A stretch of DNA of 64,000 bases from Mugil cephalus (taxonomy: Eukaryota > Chordata > Actinopteri > Mugiliformes > Mugilidae): positions 16,578,197 through 16,642,196 of the forward strand of contig NC_061774.1 in NCBI RefSeq assembly GCF_022458985.1. The letters run 5' to 3'. Numbering within the stretch: position 1 is the first letter of the stretch; every line of letters starts with the position of its first letter. The position numbers and the translations under genes are program-made. This document shows, piece after piece, positions 23,433 to 35,455 of this stretch. The notes beneath the pieces are model-generated. The model saw only the letters and a program-made list of their open reading frames with translations, searched no databases and had not been told where the DNA came from.

Positions 23433-23438
23433 TTTATA
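23433..23438 (-). promoter_or_regulatory. TATA box of the atoh1-type gene
   Basis: Minus-strand TATAAA in 'ggctgtataaattgttgg'. It is 99 bp upstream of the chosen ATG (23334) and 12 bp upstream of the alternative in-frame ATG (23421). Typical TATA-to-start spacing puts the mRNA 5' end near 23400-23408, downstream of that alternative ATG. Confidence 0.7.
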
Positions 23439-23439
23439 C

Positions 23440-25235
23440 AGCCTCCCCTCAGTCACCTTGGTGTCACTCCCAGTCCTCCAACAGCTCTGACAGCCCTGCA
23501 GCCTCGGGAGACAGCAGCCAATCGCACAGTCCCCTCTGACCCTGTCAAAGAACAATTAGACAAGGCTCGACTTTTTTTTTCTCCTATTGTGCATTGTAAC
23601 TCAATCACGACCTTGTTGTGGTCCTCACACAGAGGGGTGTCGCAAGTATTAATCATTTAAGAGAGTGGCGTATAGTGTATGTTTGAAAAACTTTTAAGGA
23701 AGAAGAGGAAAGAGGGCGTAAATGATCTAATGAGCTTGTCCTGTTGAAAGTCTTGGATTCATTATCAGTGAATTCAAATGTTCCATAAATAAACAAACTA
23801 ATGTGCATATTAATGAACCTTTGTAGCAACTTGTGTGTTTTTTTTTCACCTCCATTTTATTAATGTATGGACCACTGAGGAAATTTAACAACTGATGACT
23901 CTTAGAATGGATTTTCAATGTTAATTTTCTAGTAAGTAAAAAACAGTAAACGATGTTTTTTATTGCGCATACTAAACATCCGAGGCTTCATTATCATTAT
24001 CATTATCATCACGGTGGATGGTCTCTACTCCCACTCATGGAAAATGACTTCAGACCTCTTTCTCATGAGCAACTGACTCCTTAATTGGGTCGGACGCCGG
24101 AGAGAGCTGGCAGCGAAATGCATGCGCGTACGAGTTTGTTCTCAAACAAACAGTAAAAAGGTGGCCAATCTTCCTCCCATTATTTGCAGATGAATAATAA
24201 AAGGAACAGGTGGGAGACAAGGCTTGAGACACACCTGCCTATTGCAGAGCCGCGATAACTGATAAGTTGTCTGAGGGCGATTTATGAATCATTTAGCGAG
24301 ATGAAAACATGCAATCCGGGCCCGCGGGGCCGAAAAGTTGTTTTTCGAGCGCGACAACGCGAAACGGAAGATAAATTAGGCTACAAATTTTGGCTGCGGT
24401 CACGTGACCCCTGTCCTGTGCATATCAGCTGGTGTCCCTTGGCACCCCCACGCAAGCCACGCAACTCCGTTGAGGACAGTGTCACCCACGTCTCCCATAT
24501 GCTGCCCACAGCGACAACTGAGCTTTCACACTGACGCGCACTGCTCTGACACAAGAGCTAATCACTCATTAGGCCATCTATTACCGGAGAGGAGCGACTC
24601 CAGCACCAGCTCAGACCTGTCCTCTGAGAGATCAGACATGCTGTATAGTAGTTATGGCGACTTGGACAAATTTTGCATTCAGTGCCCTCGTCTCTCTCTC
24701 TTTCTCGGCAGCCTATGTGTGTGCGTGACAGTCGGGGTCGCGCGCTGGTATAGAAAATCACCGTGACCTGTCTCGCCGCCAGCAGTTTAATGAGGCCTGG
24801 TCTTAGTTTAATAAATCGGCACGTTCTCCGTCCCGGGGTGTCCCATTCACTTTTGGGGCCACATGAATATTTCATTCCTTCGGCCCCGCTGCCAGCGCAA
24901 CAGCCTGTAACCCTGCGTGCAGGATCTAAAAAAGTGCCGGCTACACTTCCCATCTGGTGCGGGGCGTGAGCGGAGGAGTGGCAGCGGAGGCCGAGGAGGT
25001 GCGAGGAACATTTCAAAGGTCAACTTCCAGTGACCTTCTGCAGCACACACACAGAGAAGAGAGAGAGAAGGAGCTAGTTTATATAATATAATGCGGTACA
25101 TGAGTAAATGTAGCCCACCCTATGATTACTGTACGTCCCTTTTGGATAAGTGACTTAGCGAAAAGGTTGGAAAGCGCATGCGTAAAACCAGTTAGTGGAA
25201 TAGGTGCGGATTTAATTGCAGTTTTTTTGCATGAG
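23440..25235. promoter_or_regulatory. Upstream flank of the atoh1-type gene, enhancer-like non-coding DNA
   Basis: No gene is recognisable. The block from about 24040 to 25020 is of even composition, without simple repeats, and dense in E-boxes: CAACTG at 24068, CAGGTG at 24208, CACCTG at 24232, a palindromic TCACGTGA at 24400-24407 and CATCTG near 24950. It also contains AT-rich homeodomain-type cores (ATTAAT-like). This is what a proximal control region of an autoregulated proneural gene could look like. Function is inference only, and the several open frames of 60-150 codons across it look like chance. Confidence 0.4.
23987..24010. repeat. Short (CATTAT)n tandem repeat
   Basis: Between three and four tandem CATTAT units about 650 bp upstream of the atoh1-type start codon. 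Too short to suggest more than a small microsatellite. Confidence 0.85.
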
Positions 25236-25239
25236 AGGA

Positions 25240-25985
25240 TGAGTCTTTATTCATCCTCAAGGGAACAAGGCAAAATTAAATAAGTAAATAGAAATAACAT
25301 TTAAAAAATCAAACATACAGTATTGAAAATGTCACAATGCCTAGATCGTGAAAACTGAGAACATCAATATAAGAACAGCACAGAATTTCTCTTTAATTAA
25401 ATATTGTTGTACATTTCTTGAGATAGCGAGGAAGAAGATGGAAAGTGGTCCTTCAGGTGTGGAGGAAACTCAGCAGCAATGCTAAGAAAGAAAATCCATT
25501 TGTTATCTATTACTGTTTATACTTGGAAGGTTGTTGAGGGGGTGGGGGGCCTGCAGCTTGTCCCAGGTGGCAATGGGTCGAGAAGCGAGGTATATTGTGG
25601 AGTCTATTACAGGGCTAACACAACCATTCACACTCACATATATACCTACAACCAATTTCGAATCACCAGTTGACCTAACAAGAACCCAGAACCTTCTTTC
25701 TTTTTTTTTTTTTTTTTTTCTCTGTGTGGCCCAGTGGTAAGCAATGTTATTGTTCAAGAGCCTGACTGCGGTATAGACAAATAAGCTCCGGTAGCACTTT
25801 CTAGTGGCGCTCCCTCTTCTGTTGTGGGTGCAGCAGCCTCTGACTGAACGACCTAAGGTCACAACAGTGTCACACAAGGAGTGAGATAAGTCGTCCAGGA
25901 TGTTTGACAGTTTGGCCAACATCCTCCTCTCATCCACCCTGAGGTCCAGAGGACAATCCAGGATAAGGATGGACTTGCTGCTTAT
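25240..25985 (-). mobile_element. LINE 3'-end remnant, minus strand
   Basis: Read on the minus strand, the segment ends with 'ccttgaggatgaataaagac', resembling the 3' termini of fish L2/Rex-type retrotransposons. Upstream (25740-25937) is a decayed reading frame with DERRMLAKLSNILDD and a later SLFVYTAVRLLNN, which I associate with the extreme C-terminus of such reverse-transcriptase polyproteins. The coding part is interrupted by an unrelated repeat at 25530-25690 and a T-rich run. Superfamily assignment is from memory and tentative. Confidence 0.5.
25530..25690 (+). repeat. Interspersed repeat, family E copy 1
   Basis: Shares with 61915-62220 the ordered blocks 'gtcccaggtggcaatggg', 'acagggctaacac', 'ccattcacactcacatat' and 'gaatcaccagttgacctaac'. 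Such repeats are widespread in fish genomes. This copy is truncated after the 'gacctaac' block and is nested inside the LINE remnant, so it inserted later. Confidence 0.7.
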
Positions 25986-28429
25986 TCAGTATGCAACATG
26001 TTTGCAGTAGATAAAGCTCAATCAACACAATGACATAACCAATATGAAATCTCAATTTCTCAGTCATAGCACCCAGAACCTGAAACAGTGATGTCCTTAC
26101 CTGCTAGGACTGATAGGAGCTCCGATAACAACCCTTTGTTTTTCTTTGTTCTTTAAAATGGGCAACAGTACCGATACAAGTTTACTTCAAATGTTCTGAT
26201 ATATAGTTAGCACAAGTTCTACGAACTATCGCAACCTCAAAACCCTACAACTGAGCCAACCACAGCAGCACCAGCTTGCATCAACACCACTTCCTATATG
26301 GCATACCATACCGATGCTGTTGCACCGCTGCAAGTGCAACGTATAAACACAGCTCAGCCAGCTCAGTTTAATGGTGAGTGATCAATGTAAACACTCGAAG
26401 TTTCTTTGTGTTGCTCGTGGGCTGACACTGAAAGTAATTCCGATAAAAGGCCTAATACGCAGCGTGATTGTTTCAATTCTCGTAAATTAAGGGGTCCTAT
26501 AATGAAAATCTTTTCACAGGGGACGCCTTTCGAACCTTCCCCAGTAATCCCCAGGGAGCCGGGGAGCCGTGGCACCAAGCAATCTATAATTACTTCAACA
26601 CGAGTTCTGAGGCTTTAATTTGAAATGTTGTCTCAGCTCTTTTTTTTTTTTTAATTTATTCAGTTATTTATTTATTTTTTGTTAGCTTTGTGTTTGAATG
26701 GTATAGCCAAACCTCCAAGGACTCAGATATTACTGTAACACTCGATTTTTACAGGTGACTAATTTTGTAAATGTTTCATTTGGAAGTTCCCTGGAAAGAA
26801 ATTAGCAATTTGGTTCTTATTATAGAGAGAGAATCATTTATGAACCTGACCTGTAATTTTTTTTTTTTTACTTCTTAAATTAGAATAATAAACAGCACTG
26901 CGTTGTTATTTCCTGCAATTATTTGGAAATCTTATGAACACTGCAGGTAGGACTTTCCACCGCTTATATGACGAGTGAATAAATGAAATGTATTATTTTA
27001 AATCAAGAGGAATTATTGTATTTAACGCACATACTTTAAACACCATCCGAGCAGGAGTGAGATTTCCTTAGACACGCTATTAGGTGTCCTTCCTCACTGG
27101 AGCTGACTCATCTGTACACGAGTCATCGTTTTGTCCCGTGTTTTAATTAAAGACTTAATTTCCCAACAATTGAGGGTTTCCTCTTTTTTTTCTCCCCCTC
27201 CGCACAGTCTGTGCACCAGGAACAGTGAACCCCTTGATGCTGGGAGCAGATAGTCTGTAATTATGCTCTCACACCCGAAGCTACGGAGGTGGCTCTGGTG
27301 AGCAAAGAGAGAAATCTCAATGCCCGGATTTCAGACGCAAATTAGCACAATTAGCGGCCTCATTAATTTGGGAAGGGGGAAGTAATATTCTAGTTAAAGG
27401 AACGCTTCATTAAGTCAATGTTATCTGCGGCAAAACGGCTAACTGATGAACTCTGGGAAGGACAGTAATATGAGTCGAGATGACTTTCCGTGCGGCAGCA
27501 GAAGCGGCGGCAGCAGGCGTGGAAATATTACATTTTAACGTGTTAATTTGAAGCACGCCTCGCTGGCCATCGCGAGAACAGCCGCCTGCGCCGCTCTTCA
27601 GAGTGAAGCAGTGGGTCAAGTGTCGCGATGCTTGAGACAAAAAAAAAAAAAAAGAAAGAATAAAAAGTCCGCAGGGTGCCGTTTTACGCCCTGATGCGGG
27701 GAGACAGACGGAGACCGCGGGGTCAGCGGTTTACTCAGCAGTGAGGGGGCAACAAAGCAGGTCTTCAGAGAGTCACACCCGCACCAGTGATCACAGGTGT
27801 CACCGGTAGTCTGCCTATTATAAGACGCGTGTCTTACAAACACTGCGATTTGAGTTATGTTAAGTAAGGCAACGCCGTGCCAAAAGGAGGCCACTTTGAT
27901 CACTCTTATAGCCGAAGCAGCCCGCAGCACTGTGCAGAAGCAAAACCTCTGTTGTCAGGCTACACTGCTCCATCAGGCTGCATTTTAAGCTTTAGGCTAC
28001 GCAAGGTTTATTCTCATCATACATCTTTAACTTTGAAGAAGACTTAAACGGTGGTGTTATTTTTTTGTTACTGTTTTGTCTTTTTGTTGTTTCTGAGGTA
28101 TGTACCAACAGCAATTGAAAGTAGATTGCTTGAGTACTGTTTTATGGTTATTTCCTATGCATCTTAACTTCTTTAAGATAAGATTAAGGACCTAAAAATA
28201 ATAATAATAATAATAAATAAATAAATAATCATCATATTTGAACTGGAAGTAGTTTTTTATTTTTATTTTTTAATTATTTCAGTGTATATTAAGTCCTCAA
28301 TGGGTGCAAAAATATACTTATTATTCAAATGAGTATTTATGGATTTGTTACATTTGCATGTCACGTCAAACTAGAAAACTTATCAAGCATAAATAAACAA
28401 GTGTATTGACACTTTGCTAACAAGACAAA
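25986..28429. other. Gene-free stretch with enhancer-like block
   Basis: No coding gene recognised. The section 26960-27620 is complex sequence rich in TAATTA/ATTAA cores (for instance near 27145-27170 and 27340-27380) and looks like conserved non-coding DNA. The sections 26640-26930 and 28030-28430 are A/T-rich with T runs and little information. An ATA/ATAA microsatellite lies at 28195-28229. Frames of 70-104 codons on the minus strand around 27410-27930 include a poly(K/F)-like run from an A15 tract and are not credible genes. Confidence 0.45.
28195..28229. repeat. (ATA)n/(ATAA)n microsatellite
   Basis: About seven ATA units followed by three to four ATAA units, uninterrupted. Confidence 0.9.
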
Positions 28430-28535
28430 TTGTCTCCTTATAAGGACAACAGGTCTAAATGAAGCACAATAAGCTGCAACAAACATAAAACATAATGTCC
28501 CCATATGAGGACGCTGGGTCTCAGGAGGTATAGTA
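28430..28535 (-). mobile_element. Fragment of the piggyBac-type MITE (see 44140-44683)
   Basis: On the minus strand it begins 'cctcctgagacccagcgtcc' and continues 'tcatatggggacattatgtt', then the 'gcttcatttagacctgttgtcc' block. This matches the left half of the complete element at 44140. The right half and the TTAA on the outer side are absent or mutated (flank reads TATA). Confidence 0.7.
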
Positions 28536-29184
28536 TAAAGAAGGAAAATGTAAAAAAATAAATGCATCTAACACATCAGTGCAATTTAATGATATAATAA
28601 AACTTACTTACTTTGATTGTTTACACTGTGGTATTGATAATACACTCAAATTACACATCCCTTTGCACCAACTTGCTGTATTAAATGGATCGAGTGCTCA
28701 TTAGGGATGTAGCCACAGTAAAACAGGTCAGAGTGCTTAATCAATCAAAGATCAGACGTTTGCATTAATGGGGCCGTCCGTAGGTTTTACTTCATGTATG
28801 ACAGGCTGAAAGAAATGCAGTTTTCATGTGTGCTCCTTTCATGTACGAGAACACCATATGGCAGATAGGCAAACATGGAGTGGGCTGTAAAGACCCAGTC
28901 CATCAAACGAAGAAGAAAGGCTTCCAGACACTTGAGCATCAGGGACTCTGAGAGCTGTCAGCGGTGGATAGACACTTACAGTGTGTAATGGATGCTCGGC
29001 CCATTGTGCTTGTGATAACAGCATTATATGAAGTTTTGATGAGCAGAGCAGAACATGGGTGAATTAATCCGCAGTCTCTGTCCATTTTTATCAGGATTTT
29101 ACCAAGAGTTACTCTCTTAAGGTCCTACTTCGTTAATTATTACCACATTAAAAACATATCATTCAAAGATTTAAAAAAAAAAAG
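28536..29184. other. Gene-free stretch
   Basis: AT-rich sequence without recognised genes or repeats. The section 28690-29060 is complex and could be conserved non-coding DNA. Nothing in it supports a specific call. Confidence 0.4.
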
Positions 29185-29656
29185 TACACCGATCAGGCAT
29201 AACATTATGACCTGCCTAATGTTGTATCTAAACAGTTGTGGCCACTCAGGGAATGGACATGGGCCTTCTGAGGGTGTCCTGTGGTGTCTGGAAACACAAT
29301 GTTGCTAGTGGGGGGTTTGAATCCTATGGGTAGAAGTGAGGGGCTTCTGTGGATCATCCCACAGATACTTAAACAGTTTGCAATCTAGTGAATTTGGAGT
29401 TGTTCCTAAACCATTTTTATGTGTGTGTGTGTCTCTGTCAGGCTGTATCCTGCTGGGGTTGGCTGCTTCCATCAAGGAGTGCCAATGCTGTGGGGTGGGA
29501 GTGTCTGGTCTGGTCCAGGTGGGTGGTTCATGTCTAAGTAACATCCACATTAATGCCAGGTCCAAATGTTTCCCAGTAGAACATTTAATTGCACAAGATG
29601 GTCAACGTTATTTACATCTCCTGTCAGTGGTTTTAATGTTGTGGCTGATCGGTGTA
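29185..29656 (+). mobile_element. Family A MITE, copy 4 (near full length, 472 bp)
   Basis: The best-preserved copy. The left end is TACACCGATCAGGCATAACA (continuing TTATGACC) and the right end mirrors it, ending GTGGCTGATCGGTGTA, giving about 28-bp terminal inverted repeats with four mismatches. Both ends finish on TA, as expected if the target duplication is TA, which points to a Tc1/mariner-type origin. No transposase is encoded; the plus-strand frame at 29336-29791 crosses the element's edge and is chance. Confidence 0.88.
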
Positions 29657-31481
29657 CTACACAGTACCAGACACACACAAAATTTTAACAGAAGCTATAG
29701 GTATGTATTTTCTTTTGCCGTAGGGCTTTTGCATTTGTGTTGCGTTACATTATGTCACACATGTGTTTTTACGTTTCTGATCCCTCATTAACGTCAGTTT
29801 TTCGTCACCCCGCTCCGGCGTAACATTTGAAAGATGTGATTCAGTTTATAAAATGAGCCTGTACCTGGCTGAGTTGACACAAAAAGGCTCCATAAATAAA
29901 TCATGCAATATTGCCAGATACCAGCAGATGGAGATAACGCAATATACTAGCTGCATGGACTCATGATTAGATCAGACAAAGGAGAGGGTGGGGGTGCCAT
30001 GACACACTCCAAAAACTAAATGATCTCTTATGTTTTGATGGGGTTATTTACTGACTGCCTGCAAGACATAAATCCTGCAGCAGATAGACATTAGTCTGAG
30101 GAGGGGATATCTCTGGAGGCGTCGGCGATGGTCAGCAATCACAAAGTCATTTACTGTGAGGATAAAGATGTGTGTCGTATAATAATATCCGTCATGATGC
30201 AGAGACTACAACAAGATGTAATCGTATATGTCCTCACCACACCAGATGCTCCCTTAACCCTTTATAGGGCACTCGTTGAAATACTTGGAAACTCTAAATC
30301 TCAACCTAGAGTGTCATGGTAGGACGTCAGAAAACTGTTTTAATTTTGTGATATTTATTTATTTTTAAATTTCATGGAGAAAATCAAGATTAATGCGCAC
30401 AACATTATCAAATTAGACAACATTAGGCCACTTCTTCTTGCTACAAATTTAAGCAGTTTTCATGCAGAGGTGAACATTGCAGACCTCATTTGAGAGCGTT
30501 TCCTTGATCCTCTCTGATTGGCTGAATGAAAACCACATGCTCCTAAACCTCGCTGAGAGACACAGGGACCCAATTTAAAATGTGCAGTGAAGCCACCGCA
30601 TTTGTCTCCTTGCCCCATAAAGGCTTTAAACCTTCTCCCTTGGAATTAAAAAGAAATGATCCTCAAAACTTTCCCGGAAACACGGGAATGAATCGCGGCG
30701 TCGACACGTTTTTTCCTGTCCTTTCAAGAGTCGGAGACAAAGTAAATCTCATTAAGGTCCAAGCTGGCTGGGGACGTGCGGCTGTCAGCAGAGAGCAGTA
30801 GTGCTCTGCGTTTGGAGCGGAGCCGAGCAGCATGTGGATGCTGCTCGGTTAAGATGAGCAACACTTTGTCCACTGACCCCTTTGACCTTGCGGACTGAAT
30901 TAAAGTTGCAGCACAAAGTAAGAGCTGTTAGGAAGTCATGTGGACATCACCCAGTCATGCCGGGCTGTTTTCAGTCCTTTAAGAGCGTGCGACCTTCAGC
31001 GTCTTCGGTGTCCGCGGGGCCAGCGCGACGCCTTGAAAACCATGGACGGCTCACATGCCCCCTGTGATCCCCTTTGACTCAATCTCTCCCCCTGTTTGTT
31101 ACCAGCAGGAACGTGTCTGGAAAGAGTTTCCCCACATTTAACTACAAAAAAAAAAAAACAACAATCTCCACTCTGACAACAGAGCGGAACGTCGTGAAGA
31201 GTAAGCCTCAACATTTAGGATGATCGTGTCTGTCATGATCGCGGTCAGAGGGTTAGCTCAACAAGATTATTTCATTAGACGGAGAGTGACAGCCACGACC
31301 AACTTCAATTATAATCCACGAGATCCCTATAATTTGGCAGTAAAGATTGTTCATCAACCTTCAGTATGGATTTGCCATGGTCGATTAATGTAATTGGATT
31401 GAGAATCGCTGATGTCTCAGTCTGAACTGACATCCTCTGCAGCCCCTCCATGTTTATATTTGTGGCTGTGAATTTCAGTGC

Positions 31482-31546
<65 letters not shown>

Positions 31547-34500
31547 AAGGAAAAGAGAGAGGAAGTGCGAGGTGGGAAGTGTTGGAGCCTTGAACCGCGA
31601 GCGTGTCTAACAATGAGCAAAGCATGCCCAGCTCTGCAAGGGGGCACGTATGAGTAACCTTCATTATGAAAAGAGCAATTTTCTGCACTTGCCTTCTAAT
31701 TGTTCCCATGCTGACACTCTGGATTGGTGTGATCTCTCCTTTTAATGCACCGAGTTCACCTAGAGGGGGTGTCATTTAAGGGTGGTAAAGAGGTAGGAAC
31801 GCAACGAGACGGAGAAGGGGTGAGATCGCTGATGGTGAACGGCGCCTTAAACTGAGCGGAGCTGATTTGCTGTTATAATCCCTCGGTGGTTTCCACCTGT
31901 AATGTTAGCTGGTGGGGGTGCCAAAGGATTATGTGCAAAGGTGGTTCCCGCATGGCACGCCCCGTCCACCCCCCCCGCTGCCCAGTTCTTGTTCGTCCTG
32001 CTCTTTAAGGGACATGTTGATGCCATAAATCTCAGTTTTTTTTTCTGGGACATGTATTTCTGAGCCCCAGTGGCTGAACTAAATGGAAAACATTAGCGCA
32101 TTATCCTTCATTTTCGTTCCTAGTCAGCAAAGGGTATAGAACGTGCCATTGGTGACTGTATGAGAAGCAATGAACAGAAGATGGATTGCAACACATAGGT
32201 GAGGGGTGAGTAAGAGAGAGATGGGGGAGACCTGTAGGACCTGTATATCTGGGAGGAGATGAAAGCTATAGAATGAGAGGTGTTATTCTTGCAAAGACAA
32301 ACAACTCACCCCCCCTCTCGTAGCCTGAATCGCAGCGCTGGTGAATCAGATCACTTCCACGTTGCAGTAGGCCAATATGCGCTTTTCACTTTGCCGTCAG
32401 GGAAGACCACAAAGCAGTTTTTTTTTTTTTCTTACTCGGCTTCAAAAGAGAAGTCACAATTTCAGATTTTCAGGGTTCTGCTGCATTCCCATTCGAGCCG
32501 GATAACGAGAGAAATTAAATTTGTATGAGTTGCTCAGCTGGAGATAGGAGGTGACCTGACAGACAACCAACGGCGGTGTTAAGTGCTGCCTGACGCGCCT
32601 CTGTGTGGACGCGGTGAAATTTGGTTCCCTCAATACTTTTCCCTCGGCAGCCGTGGCTGAAAACAAACCTAATGTAGAAATCGGCGGATGTGCCCGCTGT
32701 GTCCTTTGTAGTAACGCACAAGACAGATTTTTATTTTTTTCTGTTTCCTTCTGAAGAATAAAATCAACCCTGTAAGTATTTTAGCTGCGAACCAGTTCGC
32801 TTCCTTGCCAGAGCCTGATAAGAACACGCAAGCGATTCGTATACCTTTTTTTTCACGCAAATTATACAAACAAGACATTGTCAATTATATATGTACATAT
32901 ATTTATAATTGATATATAAAGCAGCAATCTGTTTTGGAATCATGGGAGCATGCAGCACTGTTAGCTTCTCTTCAGCTAATATTACAACGTACATCTGAGA
33001 GGACTGAAGGCTCTAAGCCAATTTGCGGGGGAACCTGACAGTCAGTCTGTAATGTGCGATCTCGTGATTGGCTCAGCAGCAACAGGGGCGTGGCCTTCTG
33101 TGTACAGGCGGCTTATATTGACAGGTCTGTGCTCTGTGTGAAACAGTGCCCTGTTGAGACATGCTACTTTATTGCCGACTGAGTGAAGTGTTGACTGAAA
33201 GATAACGTCTTCTGCCTCCATTTATCCCTTTACCAAAATCTGATGGATTCATGTTAATGTTTTAATGTGTTAAAGAAACTGAAATGTGTGAGGGAAATTT
33301 TTAAAATGTGTATAAAAATGCCTAATCAAGCAAAGATTGATTGCAGTACCTCCGCAGAACCCCTGGGGGGCGCGGACCCCCTGTTGAAGAGCTACGTGCT
33401 AAGCCAAGCTAACCATCTGCTGGCCTCACATTTTATGTACAGGAAGGAGTGATATTAATCTTTTCGTGTTTATTTCACAAAATGTCAAATATTGTAAGTG
33501 TTTTTTTTACAACCTTTATACCAGTTGACATCTTGAAATGAAATACGTAGATAAAACATAAAAAAAAAAATCGGACTAATTGTTGCAGCGTAAAATGGGA
33601 GATGGAACGAGAATGCTTTTACAGTCTCAATTTTCAGTTTCAGTTTTCACGATGCCAGCAGCCTAAACACATCATATTATGGCTTTTTACTGTCCCGGGA
33701 GAGAAAAATCGATTCAGCATCCTGTTATTAAGTACACACCGTCGCAAAGAACTGGCCCAGCCAAGCCTGTCACTCACATGAAGGATGACAGACCAGATAG
33801 TAACCCAAACACATGACAAAAAAACACTCACGCAGGATACTTTATATATATATATATAAAAAGTGGCTGAGGACATCTGCAGGGCATCAGTAAACCAGAG
33901 AGAGTGGAAACGCAGAGTGGTACCGCCGCTCTTTCGTTTTCCGCTTTTGGCGAGGCTTGTGTTCTCGTCACTCGCTCATCCTCACACACATGCTTGAACG
34001 CAAGTCTACAAGCAAAAAATATGAGAGGGCTCTCGACAGTGAATGTTCGCCCTGGTCTGCTAGTGCAGAGTTATAAGTTCATCCGCGGGTGAGTGACACC
34101 CTTGCAAAGAAAAAAGGACGGTTATTAAAGAAAAAAAGACAGTGGAGGTGTTGCGTAGAGGAGGCGGGGTGCCCAACATGCCTGCCATCCCAAGGTCAGG
34201 AGCGAAGCCCTCTGGCATCAAGTGCTGTGAAGAATGGCAATGTCAGTCAGAAACCTCCCTCACCTCCCCGGACCTGTCAATTCGCAGGCGATAATTAATC
34301 TCTCTCTGGTTAAATATAAAGATTGTAAATCACAGCGTGAACGCTCACCATCGGGGGGCCTTCATCTGTCAGCCACAGACCTTGCCTAATGGCCCTTTGT
34401 AAGCAGAGCACTGACTGAGGCAGCGCACCAGCCAGCCACCTACCGGTCCTCTTCATCATTTGTTTCTCACGGAGCCGCCCTGCCCTCCGCCCAGCAGAGG

Positions 34501-35455
34501 AGAGGAGCATGAAGACGGGCTGCAACCACCCAAATTACTATTCTGAAAACCCTCATCTTTACTTTTTTATACTCCACTTTTTTTGTCCGACCTTCTACTG
34601 CCATGTTAGAAAAGGTGTATATGAACACATATTATACAGCGGTTTACACGGTCGATTCATGAAAAGATGCTTTTAATAACAACTTTGGAGTCAGGTTGTC
34701 TAGGTTGTGTAATTATTGTGTATTGTAAAGATTGTATAAGTTGCCTTGGGTCTAGGCATCATCGGATGTTTTCACCATTTACAGTGTGAAAGAGACTGTT
34801 GGCATTTGTTACTAACTCGTAAAAATATGACCTCTAAACTTAATGGCTTATTATGCTGGAAGGACTCTTAAGCACTGACCTAATACCTTTATAAGTGCAT
34901 GTTAGAAAGCCACTCGGTTAAAAGACCTTTTGATTCACCCTCCATAATAAACTATACTTTTTTTTTTTTTGTAAAAGTTGCTAGCAAACAGATTTCTGCA
35001 GCCCTTCCTGATGAATTAATAACTCAATAAAACAACGCTGGCAGTGCACGAGAATAATTACCGGCTAAAAGGCAAAATAATTTCTACTGACTGGCACCCC
35101 AAATGCTCCCCTTATAAAGGGATAACTGTGCGTATGAAACATTAATAAACTCAATAAATGAATTATAAATTAGAACTTATAAACCATTTATAAAGTGGCC
35201 TTATTTATGTCTTCCCGAATGCTGGATAAGCAGCTTTCTTCAGTCACTCTGGCTGCTGCGTTTCTTTAATTAATCCAATCACAGCAAGACAGTAACTTCA
35301 CTTCACTTCACTTCCCCAGGGTTCACATCAGACTTAAATTACACTGAAATACATCTAATCATATTATGAAATTGAACTGCACAACAGCGGAGGTGAGCTC
35401 CGTCTATAAGCTAATACCTCAGTGCTTCAGCTGGTCTCGTGCACTTGAGCATGAG
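29657..35455. other. Gene-free stretch, mosaic of enhancer-like blocks and simple sequence
   Basis: No coding gene recognised in 5.8 kb. Blocks that look selectively constrained (complex, no repeats, many TAATT/ATTAAT and homeodomain-like cores) are about 30540-31080, 31230-31480, 31850-32100, 32440-32700, 33020-33160 and 34850-35280. Between them are A/T-rich spacers and a (GT)n(GA)n microsatellite at 31485-31546. The minus-strand 156-codon frame at 31305-31775 reads through that microsatellite (poly-His/Thr) and is an artefact. Confidence 0.45.
31485..31546. repeat. Compound (GT)n(GA)n microsatellite
   Basis: About 24 GT units followed directly by about six GA units. Confidence 0.97.

Noticed and set aside
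23145..23555. 136-codon minus-strand frame beside the atonal gene
   Set aside because: An alternative frame overlapping the atoh1-type CDS; the bHLH frame explains the region.
29336..29791. 151-codon plus-strand frame
   Set aside because: Mostly inside family A MITE copy 4, which is non-coding in its other five copies; it runs past the element edge by chance.
31305..31775. 156-codon minus-strand frame
   Set aside because: It passes through the (GT)n(GA)n microsatellite, giving a His/Thr repeat, with no recognisable domain on either side.
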